Origin: Trueperella abortisuis
GTDB taxonomy: Bacteria; Actinomycetota; Actinomycetes; Actinomycetales; Actinomycetaceae
NCBI RefSeq assembly: GCF_030811095.1
Contig: NZ_JAUSQL010000001.1
Span: 248,001 to 312,000, forward strand
Length of the DNA stretch: 64,000 bases
Reading direction: 5' to 3'
Part shown: positions 1 to 8,709 of the stretch, piece after piece
How positions within the stretch are numbered: position 1 is the stretch's first letter
Layout of the letters: each line of letters opens with the position of its first letter
The notes under the pieces: model-generated
Told to the model about the DNA's origin: nothing
The model's input: the letters and a program-made list of their open reading frames with translations, nothing else
Databases searched by the model: none
Made by a program: the position numbers and the translations under genes

Positions 1-90
1 CTCGAGGACACCGAGTCGCTGACGAACTTCTTCGACCCGATCTTCGACCTGTCCGCAAACACTCCGGCGGCCGCGCGCCCCGGCCAGTGA
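1..90 (+). CDS. 3' end of an upstream gene (partial)
   Basis: An open frame runs from the window edge to a TGA at 88-90 and encodes the last 29 residues of a protein ending in ARPGQ. It lies 13 bp before hpaH on the same strand, so it is probably the preceding gene of the same aromatic catabolic operon. The fragment is too short and its tail too unconserved for me to name the enzyme; a homoprotocatechuate-pathway enzyme is a guess from context only. Confidence 0.55.
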   Translation, partial: LEDTESLTNFFDPIFDLSANTPAAARPGQ

Positions 91-103
91 CGAAAGGAAG
101 ACC

Positions 104-889
104 ATGCTGGAACAGGCAACACTCGACCAGATCGCCGCGGAGCTGGCCGACGCCGACCGCCACCGCACGGTGATCAAGCGCATCACCGCGCGCTACCCCG
201 ATGCCACAGTGGAGGACTCCTACGCCATCCAAGCCGCCTGGCGCGACCGCGAGCTGGCCAGCGGGCGCTGGATCGTGGGCCGCAAGATCGGCCTGACCTC
301 CAAAGCGATGCAGGCCGCCACCGGCATCAGCGAGCCGGACTACGGCGTCATGTTCGACGACACGGTGTACGAAACCGGCTCCGTCATCGACTACGACAGG
401 TTCTTGAACGTGCGCATCGAGGTCGAGCTCGCCTTCGTGCTCAAGGACCCCCTCGAGGGGCCCGGCTGCACGCTCTTCGACGTGCTGCGCGCCACCGAGT
501 ACGTCACCCCGGCGCTCGAGATCCTCAACTCCCACATCGAGCTCGAGGGCCGCACGATCGTGGACACCATCTCGGACAACGCCGCCTACGGTGCCATGGT
601 GCTCGGCGGCAATCCGATGGGCCCGCACGAGATCGACCTGCGCTGGGTGTCGGCCCTGCTGTACAAGAACGAGACGATCGAGGAGACCGGCGTGGCGGCC
701 GGCGTCCTCAACCATCCCGGCACGGGTGTGGCCTGGCTGGCGAACAAGTTCGCCCAACACGGGGATCGCCTCGAGGCCGGCGAGGTCATCCTCGCCGGCT
801 CCTTCACCCGGCCCATGTGGGTTGAGCGCGGAGACACCGTGCTGTGCGACTACGGAAGGATGGGGACGATCTCATGTCGTTTCGTGTAG
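104..889 (+). CDS. hpaH: 2-oxo-hept-4-ene-1,7-dioate hydratase
   Basis: This 261-aa protein has the length and layout of the HpaH/MhpD hydratase family. It shows the [12 protein letters not shown] stretch near residue 59, the acidic metal-binding part around [10 protein letters not shown] and a C-terminal [16 protein letters not shown] core. HpaH adds water to 2-oxohept-4-ene-1,7-dioate in 4-hydroxyphenylacetate (homoprotocatechuate) breakdown, using a divalent metal, in the cytoplasm. An AAGGAAG ribosome site lies 5-6 nt before the ATG. The next gene encodes the aldolase that acts on its product and overlaps its end, so they form an operon. A related 4-oxalocrotonate-branch hydratase is possible, but the neighbour favours HpaH. 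Confidence 0.87.
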   Translation: MLEQATLDQIAAELADADRHRTVIKRITARYPDATVEDSYAIQAAWRDRELASGRWIVGRKIGLTSKAMQAATGISEPDYGVMFDDTVYETGSVIDYDRFLNVRIEVELAFVLKDPLEGPGCTLFDVLRATEYVTPALEILNSHIELEGRTIVDTISDNAAYGAMVLGGNPMGPHEIDLRWVSALLYKNETIEETGVAAGVLNHPGTGVAWLANKFAQHGDRLEAGEVILAGSFTRPMWVERGDTVLCDYGRMGTISCRFV

Positions 890-1722
890 AGCTCCCGCCC
901 ACCTTCGGCCAGCTCCTGCGGGAGCGGCGGGCGGTAGGCGCTGGCGCTGATGGCGGCGCTGGTAGTGGCGCTGGTGGTGGCAGGCGCGGGCTGGTCGGCA
1001 TGTGGGTGACGTCCGGCTCGACCGTGAATGCGGAGATCTGCGCGGGCGCGGGCCTGGACTGGATCCTCATTGATGGTGAGCACGCGCCGCTTGGCCTCTC
1101 CCAGATCCAGGCCCAACTGCAGGTCATCGCCGCCTACCCGACCACCCCGGTGGTGCGGGTGCCGGTCAACGACTGGGTGGTCATCAAGCAGTTCCTCGAC
1201 CTCGGCGCGCAGAATCTCCTTGTGCCGATGGTCAACACCGCCGAGGAGGCCGCGCGGGCGGTGCGCTCGGTGCGCTACCCGCCGGCGGGAGTGCGCGGCG
1301 TTGGCTCGGCGCTTGCACGCGGAGCCAGGTGGAACCGGGTGCCGGACTATCTGACGCGCGCCAGCGACCTCGTGTCGCTGACCGTGCAGATCGAGTCCGC
1401 GGAGGCGGTGGACAACGTCGAGGCGATCGCCGCCACCGAGGGCGTGGACGCCATCTTCATCGGCCCCTCCGACCTGGCCGCGTCGATGGGGGTGATCGGC
1501 CAGCAGGCCCATCCCGATGTCGTGGCGGCCGTGCACCGCGCCATCGAGGCGGGCCGGCGGGCCGGCAAGCCCGTGGGTATCAACGCCTTTGACCCCGCCC
1601 TCGCCCACTCCTACCTGGATGCCGGGATCGACTTCATCCTCGTCGGGGCCGACGTGGCCATCCTTGCCCGGCAAAGCGAGCACCTGGCGGCCGAGTACCT
1701 CGGGGACAGTGCCTCCTACTAG
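874..1722 (+). CDS. hpaI: 4-hydroxy-2-oxoheptanedioate aldolase (HpcH/HpaI family)
   Basis: The 282-aa protein is a class II pyruvate aldolase that splits 4-hydroxy-2-oxoheptanedioate into pyruvate and succinic semialdehyde. Family features are visible: the DWILIDGEHAPLG active-site stretch, the VQIES metal-ligand glutamate and a GPSDLAASMG loop. I chose ATG 874, which follows GGAAGGA; an upstream GTG at 844 is open but lies inside hpaH without a good ribosome site. The gene overlaps the hpaH end by 16 nt. Odd feature: residues about 20-35 are a Gly/Ala-rich insertion encoded by near-repeats of GGCGCT, just before the conserved GLVGMWV start of the barrel. Confidence 0.87.
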   Translation: MSFRVELPPTFGQLLRERRAVGAGADGGAGSGAGGGRRGLVGMWVTSGSTVNAEICAGAGLDWILIDGEHAPLGLSQIQAQLQVIAAYPTTPVVRVPVNDWVVIKQFLDLGAQNLLVPMVNTAEEAARAVRSVRYPPAGVRGVGSALARGARWNRVPDYLTRASDLVSLTVQIESAEAVDNVEAIAATEGVDAIFIGPSDLAASMGVIGQQAHPDVVAAVHRAIEAGRRAGKPVGINAFDPALAHSYLDAGIDFILVGADVAILARQSEHLAAEYLGDSASY

Positions 1723-1740
1723 TCCGCGTCGACCGACCCA

Positions 1741-1800
1741 CGCGGGACGATTTGGGCCGCATCTTCATATATACGAAGATGCGGCCCAAATCGTCCCGCG
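1741..1800. repeat. Long perfect palindrome, copy 1 (26-bp arms, 8-nt loop)
   Basis: Arms 1741-1766 and 1775-1800 are perfectly complementary around the loop ATATATAC. It sits between convergent hpaI (+) and uxaC (-), so it may act as a bidirectional terminator, although no T-run follows. A related palindrome at 6752-6807 shares GGACGATT, CATCT and the ATATAC loop end. The arm differences between the two are all matched by compensating changes. Confidence 0.85.
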
Positions 1801-1838
1801 AAGGGCAGGCCTCTCGCCGATGCGGCCTGGACGGCCGC

Positions 1839-3245
1839 TTACCCCTCGAGCTTGAAGGCGCGAACCGGGTTGCCGACCACCAGCTCGCGGATTGCCTCCT
1901 CGGCCTCATCCATCTCCAGGCGGTGCTCGGCCACCAGCTTGGCCACGTAGCCGGCATCGATACGGCGCGAGACGTCATGGCGGGCGGGGATGGAGCAGAA
2001 GGCGCGGGTATCGTCGATGAAGCCCGAGGTGCGGGTGAAGCCCGCAGTCTCGGTGACGGCGCCGCGGAAGCGGACCATCGCCTCGGGGGCGTCGATGAAC
2101 CACCACGGCACGCCGATGAACACCGAGCGGTAGAACCCGGCCAACGGCGCAAGCTCACGCGAGTAGACCGTCTCGTCCATGGTGAACGGGATGAGGTGAA
2201 GGTTCTCCGAGTCCCCGAAGTCCGCCAGCGCGGGCTGAAGTGCGGCGGCGAACTCAGTCTTGAGCGGGATGTCGCAGCCAACGTCGGCGCCGTACTTGTT
2301 GAACGTGGGCGTGTGGTGATTGCGGTAGACGGACGGATGCATGGTCATGACCAGCCCGTCCTCCGAGGCCATGCGCACCTGCTCGTAGACCATGGAGCGG
2401 CGCAGCGCGTCGGCATCGTCGGGGGAGACCTTGCCCGCAAGGGCCTGCTGATAGATGCGCTCAGCGTCGGTGTCGGAAAGGCGTGCCGTTCCCGGATCGC
2501 GGTGGGAGTGGTCGGTCGAGATTGCGCCGGCCGCCTTGAAGTAGGCCCGGCGGTTCTCCATCGCGGCGTTGAAACCGGCCCAGGATGTCGTATCCACGCC
2601 CGACGCCTCCGACAGCGCCGCCATCAGCTGCGGCCAGTCGGCGCGGGCGGGCTCGAGGTACTTGTCCGGGCGGAAGGTCGGCACGACGATGCCGTCGAAG
2701 GTCTCGCGGATCTTCTTGTGGTGCTCGAGGGAATCACACGGATCGTCGGTGGTGGCGAGGAACTGGATGTTGAAGCGCTTGTACAGCGCGCGCGGGCGAT
2801 ACTCCGGCTCGGCAAGGCGCTCGGCGATCTGGTCGTAGATCTGGTCCGCGGTCTCCGCCGACGGGCGCACCCGCACGTCGAAGTAATCGAACAGCTCGTT
2901 CTCCATCCAGTATTTCACGGGCGTGCCGCGGTAAAGCCACCAGTTCGAGCACAGGATCCGGAAGGCGTTGCGGGACTGCTCCTCGCTGAATTCCTTCTGC
3001 CCCACGCCGAGCTCGCTGAGCTCCACGCCGTGGCTGTGCAGCATGCGGTTGACGTAGTGGTCGGGGGTGATGAGGAGGGAGGTCGGGTCCGTGAAGGGGA
3101 TGTCGTCTGCGATCCACTCCGGGGGGACGTGGCCGTGCGGGGAGATGATCGGCGCGTCCTTGATGAGGGAGTACAGGTTGCGGGCGATCTCGCGGGTGGT
3201 GGGATCGGCGGGGAAGAGCCGATCCGGGTGCGGCTGGAGTTTCAT
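1839..3245 (-). CDS. uxaC: Glucuronate isomerase (uronate isomerase)
   Basis: The 468-aa protein matches UxaC, an amidohydrolase-fold enzyme interconverting glucuronate/fructuronate and galacturonate/tagaturonate in the cytoplasm. The metal-binding HGH motif occurs near residue 38 in ISPHGHVPPEW, and the family sequences LCSNWWLYRGTPVKYW and DVGCDIPLKTEF are present. Length is normal. It is divergent from a TRAP transporter across 375 bp, which suggests that transporter brings in hexuronates. The next pathway enzymes (mannonate or altronate routes) are not adjacent; a decayed dehydrogenase remnant at 57931-58253 may belong to this broad family. Confidence 0.93.
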   Translation of the reverse strand: MKLQPHPDRLFPADPTTREIARNLYSLIKDAPIISPHGHVPPEWIADDIPFTDPTSLLITPDHYVNRMLHSHGVELSELGVGQKEFSEEQSRNAFRILCSNWWLYRGTPVKYWMENELFDYFDVRVRPSAETADQIYDQIAERLAEPEYRPRALYKRFNIQFLATTDDPCDSLEHHKKIRETFDGIVVPTFRPDKYLEPARADWPQLMAALSEASGVDTTSWAGFNAAMENRRAYFKAAGAISTDHSHRDPGTARLSDTDAERIYQQALAGKVSPDDADALRRSMVYEQVRMASEDGLVMTMHPSVYRNHHTPTFNKYGADVGCDIPLKTEFAAALQPALADFGDSENLHLIPFTMDETVYSRELAPLAGFYRSVFIGVPWWFIDAPEAMVRFRGAVTETAGFTRTSGFIDDTRAFCSIPARHDVSRRIDAGYVAKLVAEHRLEMDEAEEAIRELVVGNPVRAFKLEG

Positions 3246-3620
3246 GAGTGCCTTCCTATGCGTCGGGGCCGGCGGGGCGGCGGGTGATGGGCGGTCTGAG
3301 CGGGCGGCGGGCCGTGGCCCGCCGCCGTCGGTGGGACGGCGGCCGCGCTGAGACGGCGTGGGCGTGCCTGCGGTGGCGCGCCCTTGGCTTAACTCTATGT
3401 GTCGACTGCGAACGTGTCATGCGTTTCGCGGAATTAAACGCCCATTTCTGGTTGTGAAATAGTACATGGCGAAGGTCCCCCGCGCAGTCGCATAATCTTG
3501 ATAGTCTCAAAATAGCTTGGAAGACGCACGCAAGGCTGCCGCGTCGACGAGTACAACCACGGCCAATGCTGGCTCACACACATGGGGTAGCACTCGTACC
3601 CCGCATGCTAAGGAGATCCA
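3246..3620. other. Divergent uxaC/TRAP control region
   Basis: No gene is supported here. The uxaC-proximal part is very GC-rich, while about 3385-3540 is clearly AT-richer than its surroundings, as expected for back-to-back promoters. An AAGGAG ribosome site precedes the dctP ATG at 3621. I could not identify a convincing operator palindrome. Confidence 0.5.
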
Positions 3621-4658
3621 ATGAAGAGACGTTGGAACCTTCTCGCTCTCGCGGCAAGCGTGTCGCTCCTGCTGTCCGGCTGCGCCGGACTGGGAGGCAT
3701 TCAGCTTGACTCGGTGGGCGAGGCGGATACCGTTTCATACTTCAAGGTCGCCCTCAACCAGTCGGAATCGCATCCGTCCTTCAAGGCCCTTGAGAAGTTT
3801 TCTAAAGACGTCGCTGAGCGTACCGATGGGCGCTACGTGATCGAGGTCTTCCCCAACGAGCAACTCGGCTCGCAGCAGGAAGTCCTCCAGTACGTCAAGT
3901 CCGGCGCCATCGAAATGGCGATCGTGTCCGGTACCCAGCTGGAGAACATCAACCAGGACTTCCGCGTCCTCAACATGCCCACCACCTTCAGCTCCATCGA
4001 CCACCAGATCAAGGTCATCAAAGAGCCAGAGATTGTCGGCAACCTCTTCGCCTCCCTTGAGGACAAGGAAAATATCACGGTGCTCGGCGGCTACACCCAG
4101 GGTGAGCGTCACATCTACACCACGTATGGTCCGGTGCGTACGCCCGCCGACCTCGCGGGCAAGAAGATCCGTGTCCAAGAATCCGACATGCACATCGAGA
4201 TGATCAAGCTCATGGGCGGATCGGCCACGCCGCTGTCCTACGGCGAGGTCTACTCCGCGTTGCAGGCCGGCGTGCTCGACGGCGCGGAGAACAACATCGT
4301 CTCCTACAACACCGCCCGGCACATGGAGGTGGCGCCCTACCTGTCCTACACCAACCACCTGGTGGGCCTGGACTACATGATCATGCGCAACGACCTCCTC
4401 AAGGCCATGCCCGAAGCTGACCGTGAGATCCTCTACGACTGCTTCTACGAGTCCATGGACTTCCACACCGACCTGTGGAAGAAATACACCGAAGAATCCA
4501 AGGCCATCGCGGAGGAGCACGGCGCGACCTTCTACGACGTCGACAAGGAGGCCTTCGCCAAGGCGCTCGCCCCGATCGTCGACATGTACGTCTCTGACGG
4601 CTACCAGCGCGAGCTCTTCGACGCCATTCGCGCGGCCGACACCGAAGGGGGTCAGTAA
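3621..4658 (+). CDS. dctP: TRAP transporter substrate-binding lipoprotein (DctP family)
   Basis: This 345-aa protein captures the substrate outside the membrane. It starts with a lipoprotein signal: MKRR, a hydrophobic core and the lipobox LLSGC with Cys21 as the anchor. Family hallmarks are the GKKIRVQ arginine region near residue 180 that binds the substrate carboxylate, and GEVYSALQAGVLDGAEN near residue 208. An AAGGAG ribosome site precedes the ATG. dctQ starts at its stop codon. Being divergent from uxaC, it probably binds glucuronate or galacturonate; the substrate is inferred. Confidence 0.92.
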   Translation: MKRRWNLLALAASVSLLLSGCAGLGGIQLDSVGEADTVSYFKVALNQSESHPSFKALEKFSKDVAERTDGRYVIEVFPNEQLGSQQEVLQYVKSGAIEMAIVSGTQLENINQDFRVLNMPTTFSSIDHQIKVIKEPEIVGNLFASLEDKENITVLGGYTQGERHIYTTYGPVRTPADLAGKKIRVQESDMHIEMIKLMGGSATPLSYGEVYSALQAGVLDGAENNIVSYNTARHMEVAPYLSYTNHLVGLDYMIMRNDLLKAMPEADREILYDCFYESMDFHTDLWKKYTEESKAIAEEHGATFYDVDKEAFAKALAPIVDMYVSDGYQRELFDAIRAADTEGGQ

Positions 4659-5305
4659 TGGAACGCGTCCATCACTTCACCACTAAATTCCTCGGCTGGC
4701 TGTGCATCATCCTGTTCGTCGGCCTCGTCTTCTCCACCACGTGGCAGGTCTTCTCCCGCCTCGTCCTCCACTCACCGGTGACCTGGTCTGAAGAGCTGGC
4801 CAAAATGCTCTTCGTCTGGCTGTCTTTCCTCGGGCTTGCATTTGTGTACGGCGAGCGCGGCCACATGGCCGTCGAGTTCCTTGTGCTGAGGGCCCCCGAG
4901 CGCAGCCAGAAGGTCTTCGCGATCTGGTCCCACGTCGTCTCCCTCGTCCTCGGCCTCGTCGCCCTCGTGTGGGGCGGCTGGAACGCCGCGATGAACGCCT
5001 GGTCGCAGAATCTGACCGCCCTGCCGGTGAACATCGGTTCCGTCTACCTCGTGCTCCCCATCTCCGGTGTGGCGATCGTGCTTTACGCGATCTACCACAT
5101 CATCGAGATTGCCACCGGGCGCGAGTCCAACTTCCCCATCCCCGAGGCTGAAGCCGCCCTCGAGGAAGCAGAAAAGATCATGATTGAGGCCGAGGCCGAG
5201 GGTAGCGTCGTCGACGACGCCGCGGGCGCGGCTGGCGCTGACGGCGTCGTTAACAAGGGCGCAGGGGCGGGTAACGCCGCTGGCACGAAGGGAGCCCAGC
5301 TGTGA
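4658..5305 (+). CDS. dctQ: TRAP transporter small permease (DctQ family)
   Basis: This 215-aa membrane protein has four predicted helices in the first 155 residues. Family motifs are TWQVFSR and TWSEELAKMLFVWLSFLG, the segment that contacts the large permease. The start codon shares its A with the dctP stop. After the last helix comes an unusual hydrophilic tail of about 60 residues, rich in Glu then Ala/Gly, which is not part of the usual DctQ fold. Its ATPase-independent uptake is driven by a sodium gradient together with DctP and DctM. Confidence 0.88.
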   Translation: MERVHHFTTKFLGWLCIILFVGLVFSTTWQVFSRLVLHSPVTWSEELAKMLFVWLSFLGLAFVYGERGHMAVEFLVLRAPERSQKVFAIWSHVVSLVLGLVALVWGGWNAAMNAWSQNLTALPVNIGSVYLVLPISGVAIVLYAIYHIIEIATGRESNFPIPEAEAALEEAEKIMIEAEAEGSVVDDAAGAAGADGVVNKGAGAGNAAGTKGAQL

Positions 5306-6615
5306 CACCTACCGCTGTTGCAGGACTCATCCTGCTTGTTGGAATCATCCTCCTGATCGCCACTTCGGTGCCGATCGCCGTGGCCATCGGCCTGCCCACC
5401 GTCATCGCGGCGATGGCGGTGATGAACCCGGACGTGGCCGCCATGTCCATCGCGGGGCGCATGTTCACCGGCGTCAACTCCTTCTCGCTGCTGGCCATCC
5501 CGTTCTTCGTGTTGGCCGGCGTGCTCATGAACTCCGGCGGCATCGCGGCCAGGCTCATCGACGCCGCCAAGGTGCTCGTGGGCCGGATGCCGGCATCGAT
5601 GGCGCTGACCAACGTGGTGGCTAACGGCCTATTCGGCTCCGTGTCTGGTGCGGCCGTTGCCGCCGCCTCCGCCATCGGCACCATCATGAACCCCCGCATG
5701 GTCAAGGACGGCTACTCGCGCGAGTACACCGCCGCCGTGAACGTGGCCTCCGCGCCGTCGGGCATGCTGATCCCGCCGTCGAACACGTTCATCGTGTACT
5801 CCCTCGTGTCCTCCACCTCGATCGCTGCCCTGTTCATGGCTGGCGTCGGCCCGGGCACCCTGTGGGTGGTCGCGTGTATGATCGTGGCCCTCATCCTGTA
5901 CTTCCGCCACGAGAAGAAGAACGTGGTGCAGGTGACTGAGCGCCCGAGCGCGAAGGTTATCGGCGTGACCCTGTGGCGCGCGATTCCGTCGCTGCTCATG
6001 ATCGTCATCGTGGTTGGCGGTATCCTCGGGGGCGCGTTCACCGCCACCGAGTCTTCCGCCATCGCCGTGGTCTACTGCCTGGTGCTGGGCTTCCTGTACA
6101 AGAACATCAAGGTTAAGGACCTGCCGGGGATCATCATCAGCGCCACCCGCACCACCGCTGTGGTCATGTTCCTGGTGGCGGTCTCGGCCGGGTTGTCGTG
6201 GGTGATGGCCTTCGCACGCATCCCCGACATGATCGCCTCCGGCCTGCTGTCCATCACTGACTCGCCCACCGGCATCCTCATCATCATCATGCTGATCTTG
6301 CTGGTGGTGGGCACGTTCATGGATCCGACGCCCGCGATCCTCATCTTCGTGCCGATCTTCTTGCCCATCGTCACTGAGATCGGGATTCACCCGGTGCACT
6401 TTGGCGCGATGGTCGTCATGAATCTCTCGGTCGGCGTGATCACGCCGCCCGTGGGTAACGTGCTCTTCGTGGGTGCGAAGGTGGCCGGCTTGCGCATGGA
6501 GGCCGTGATCTCCAAGCTGTGGCAGTTCCTCGTGGGCATCATCCTGGCGCTGTTCGTGGTGGTCTTCGTCCCCGCGGTCTCGCTGTGGCTGCCAGGGGTG
6601 CTGGGGCTGATTTAG
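5302..6615 (+). CDS. dctM: TRAP transporter large permease (DctM family)
   Basis: This 437-aa protein has about 12 hydrophobic segments and is the transport channel of the TRAP system. DctM signatures include PFFVLAGVLMNSGG, SGAAVAAASAIGTIM, PSNTFIVYS and VGVITPPVGNVLFVG. It starts at a GTG overlapping the dctQ stop by 4 nt, giving a coupled dctPQM operon. Just after its stop is a 15-bp perfect hairpin (6621-6654), a likely operon end. Confidence 0.93.
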   Translation: MTPTAVAGLILLVGIILLIATSVPIAVAIGLPTVIAAMAVMNPDVAAMSIAGRMFTGVNSFSLLAIPFFVLAGVLMNSGGIAARLIDAAKVLVGRMPASMALTNVVANGLFGSVSGAAVAAASAIGTIMNPRMVKDGYSREYTAAVNVASAPSGMLIPPSNTFIVYSLVSSTSIAALFMAGVGPGTLWVVACMIVALILYFRHEKKNVVQVTERPSAKVIGVTLWRAIPSLLMIVIVVGGILGGAFTATESSAIAVVYCLVLGFLYKNIKVKDLPGIIISATRTTAVVMFLVAVSAGLSWVMAFARIPDMIASGLLSITDSPTGILIIIMLILLVVGTFMDPTPAILIFVPIFLPIVTEIGIHPVHFGAMVVMNLSVGVITPPVGNVLFVGAKVAGLRMEAVISKLWQFLVGIILALFVVVFVPAVSLWLPGVLGLI

Positions 6616-6620
6616 TCGGG

Positions 6621-6654
6621 AGGCGCGATGGCGGGAGCGCCCGCCATCGCGCCT
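6621..6654 (+). terminator. Hairpin after dctM
   Basis: A 15-bp perfect stem (6621-6635 with 6640-6654) with loop AGCG begins 6 bp after the dctM stop. It lacks a T-run, so termination or 3' mRNA protection is inferred from position only. It is the first of three strong stem-loops in the otherwise gene-free 6616-6978 gap. Confidence 0.55.
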
Positions 6655-6751
6655 GGCTCCCGCTTGCGGGTTCTACCTGCGGGTTCCGCTTGGCTCCCGC
6701 CCAGCTTGCGCCCCCGGGCCCGCGCGACCAACCGAGCCGGGTTTGACTTCA

Positions 6752-6807
6752 GTGGACGATTGTGGCGTCATCTCCCCATATACGGAGATGACGCCACAAT
6801 CGTCCAC
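6752..6807. repeat. Long perfect palindrome, copy 2 (24-bp arms, 8-nt loop)
   Basis: Arms 6752-6775 and 6784-6807 are perfectly complementary around the loop CCATATAC. It lies between convergent dctM (+) and gnd (-), as copy 1 lies between convergent hpaI and uxaC. Aligned to copy 1, 17 of 24 arm positions agree, and the seven that differ are compensated in the other arm. Confidence 0.85.
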
Positions 6808-6820
6808 GTTGCTTTGATCT

Positions 6821-6871
6821 CGGCCCGGCCCTCCGGCCCGGCGCCGGGTGCCGGGCCGGAGGGCCGGGCCG
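6821..6871. terminator. 22-bp perfect GC stem-loop downstream of gnd
   Basis: Arms 6821-6842 and 6850-6871 pair perfectly around a 7-nt loop. With the two stem-loops above, it fills the 363-bp gap between convergent dctM and gnd, where I see no gene. It may terminate gnd transcription from the minus strand; there is no T-run. Confidence 0.5.
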
Positions 6872-6978
6872 GGCAGGGCGGTGAAGCCAGATAGGGCCAC
6901 GCCCAGGCAGGCCCAGACAGGACTGGACAGAGCCGGACGGGCTAGATCAAGCCGGGCGGGCGCCCGGCGCCCGGCGGG

Positions 6979-8454
6979 TTAGGCCCACTGCTCCTCGGCC
7001 CGGTCCTCCGACCACGTGGTGTGGAAAGTGCCCTCCATATCCACGCGCTGGTAGGTGTGCGAACCGAAGAAGTCGCGCTGGGCCTGGATGAGGTTGGCGG
7101 ACAGGCGGGGCGAGCGCACGCCGTCGTAGTAGGCCAGCGACGACGTGAACGCCGGCACCGGGATGCCGGCCCCGAGCGCGGCGGTGAGCACTCGGCGCCA
7201 GGCGGGCACGGCGGCACCGATCTCGTGGGCGAAGAACTCATCGGCGAGGAGGAGGGGCAGGCCGGCGTCGCGGGCGTAGGCCTCGGTGATGCGGTCGAGG
7301 AAGCGGGCGCGGATGATGCAGCCGGCGCGCCAGATCTTGGCCAGCGCCCCGAGCTGGACGTCCCAGCCGTACTCGTCGGAGGCGGCACGGATCAACTCGA
7401 AGCCCTGCGAGTAGGCCACCATCTTCGAGGCGTACAGGGCGAGGCGGACGTCCTCGATGAAGGCGGCCCGGTCCGCGGGCGTCGCGGCACCCGCAAGCTC
7501 GCCCAGGTCGGAGGCGTGGCTCGGCAACGCGGACTGCGCGGCCTGCCGCTGCGCCACCGACGCCGACAGCGAGCGGGCGAACGTCGCCTCCGCGATCCCG
7601 GTGACGGGGATGCCAAGGCCGGCGGCGGTCTGGACGGTCCAGGCGCCGGTGCCCTTCTGCGAGGCGCGATCCGCCACGATGTCGACGAATGGGCGCCCCG
7701 TCTTCGGGTCCTCGTGGTGAAGGACCTCGGCGGTGACGTCGATGAGGTAGGACTCGAGGTCGCCCTTGTTCCACTCGGCGAAGACGTCGCCGATCTCGGG
7801 GGCGCTCATACCGAGCGCGCGCATGATCTCGTAGGCTTCGGCGATGAGCTGCATGTCGGCGTATTCGATGCCGTTGTGGACCATCTTGACGAAGTGGCCG
7901 GCACCGTCGGGGCCGACGTGCATGCAGCACGGCTCGCCGTTCGCCTTGGCGGCGATGGTTTCGAACATGGGGCCGAGGCGGTCGTAGGAGGCTGGGGTGC
8001 CGCCGGGCATGATCGCCGGGCCGAGCAGTGCGCCCTCTTCGCCGCCGGAAACCCCGGCGCCCACGAAGTGGAAGCCGCGCTCGGAGAGGGAGGCTTCACG
8101 ACGTCGGGTGTCCATGTACTGCGAGTTGCCGCAGTCGACGATGATGTCGCCTTCCTCCATCTCGGCGGCGAGCTGTTCGATGACGGCGTCGGTGGCGGCC
8201 CCGGCTTGGACCATGATGATGGCGACGCGTGGGGTGGACAGGCTGGCGACGAAGTCCTTTATCGACTCGGCCGGGAAGAACTGGCCCTCCTCGCCGTGCT
8301 CGGCGATGAGGCGTTCGGTGCGGCCGACGGAGCGGTTGTGGATCGCGACCTTGAAGCCGTTGCGGGCGAGGTTGCGGGCGAGGTTGGCGCCCATGACGCC
8401 GAGGCCGGTCACGCCGATGTCTGCGATGGCGGGGGTGGGGGCAGGGAAGCTCAT
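6979..8454 (-). CDS. gnd: 6-phosphogluconate dehydrogenase (decarboxylating)
   Basis: The 491-aa length fits the long, NADP-dependent form that converts 6-phosphogluconate to ribulose 5-phosphate in the pentose phosphate pathway. The N-terminal nucleotide-binding GLGVMGANLARN is present, followed by the substrate-site GVSGGEEGALLGP, MVHNGIEY and KGTGAWT. The family C-terminal segment FTSSLAYYDGVR and the RDFFGSHTYQRVD end are complete. The ribosome site AAAGGAGA lies 5 nt before the ATG. It stands alone, convergent with dctM and divergent from the siderophore operon. Confidence 0.95.
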   Translation of the reverse strand: MSFPAPTPAIADIGVTGLGVMGANLARNLARNGFKVAIHNRSVGRTERLIAEHGEEGQFFPAESIKDFVASLSTPRVAIIMVQAGAATDAVIEQLAAEMEEGDIIVDCGNSQYMDTRRREASLSERGFHFVGAGVSGGEEGALLGPAIMPGGTPASYDRLGPMFETIAAKANGEPCCMHVGPDGAGHFVKMVHNGIEYADMQLIAEAYEIMRALGMSAPEIGDVFAEWNKGDLESYLIDVTAEVLHHEDPKTGRPFVDIVADRASQKGTGAWTVQTAAGLGIPVTGIAEATFARSLSASVAQRQAAQSALPSHASDLGELAGAATPADRAAFIEDVRLALYASKMVAYSQGFELIRAASDEYGWDVQLGALAKIWRAGCIIRARFLDRITEAYARDAGLPLLLADEFFAHEIGAAVPAWRRVLTAALGAGIPVPAFTSSLAYYDGVRSPRLSANLIQAQRDFFGSHTYQRVDMEGTFHTTWSEDRAEEQWA

Positions 8455-8593
8455 GATTCTCCTTTGTCGGTCTACCCTTCTAACTTACCGCTCGCGGCTG
8501 TGAATGGGTGTGCCGAAATGCCTCTGGCAAGCGCTTGATGCGATTGGGCGGGGCTCACGGGCGGTGAATTACGCAAGACTTTTCCCCCGAGCT

Positions 8594-8629
8594 TTGAAAT
8601 CGCGCGCCAGATAGATTAGGTTGACCTAA
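8594..8629 (+). promoter_or_regulatory. Iron-box promoter of the siderophore uptake operon
   Basis: TTAGGTTGACCTAA (8616-8629) is a near-palindrome resembling the DtxR/IdeR consensus half-sites TTAGGTT and CCTAA. A TTGAAA at 8594-8599 is 17 nt from TAGGTT at 8617, a plausible -35/-10 pair, so the box would overlap the -10. It lies about 80 bp upstream of the siderophore-binding lipoprotein. Repression by iron-loaded DtxR/IdeR is inferred. Confidence 0.65.
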
Positions 8630-8709
8630 GTGCATTAAGCAACGCACGGCTTTCGTAATGACCGCACGACGCGCTAGCGCCCGCTAGCGCCACATTGAAG
8701 GAGACACAC

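Noticed and set aside
1752-3287. 511-codon plus-strand frame opposite uxaC
   Set aside because: It is the antisense shadow of uxaC in high-GC DNA; composition is Val/Gly/His/Arg-rich with no family motif.
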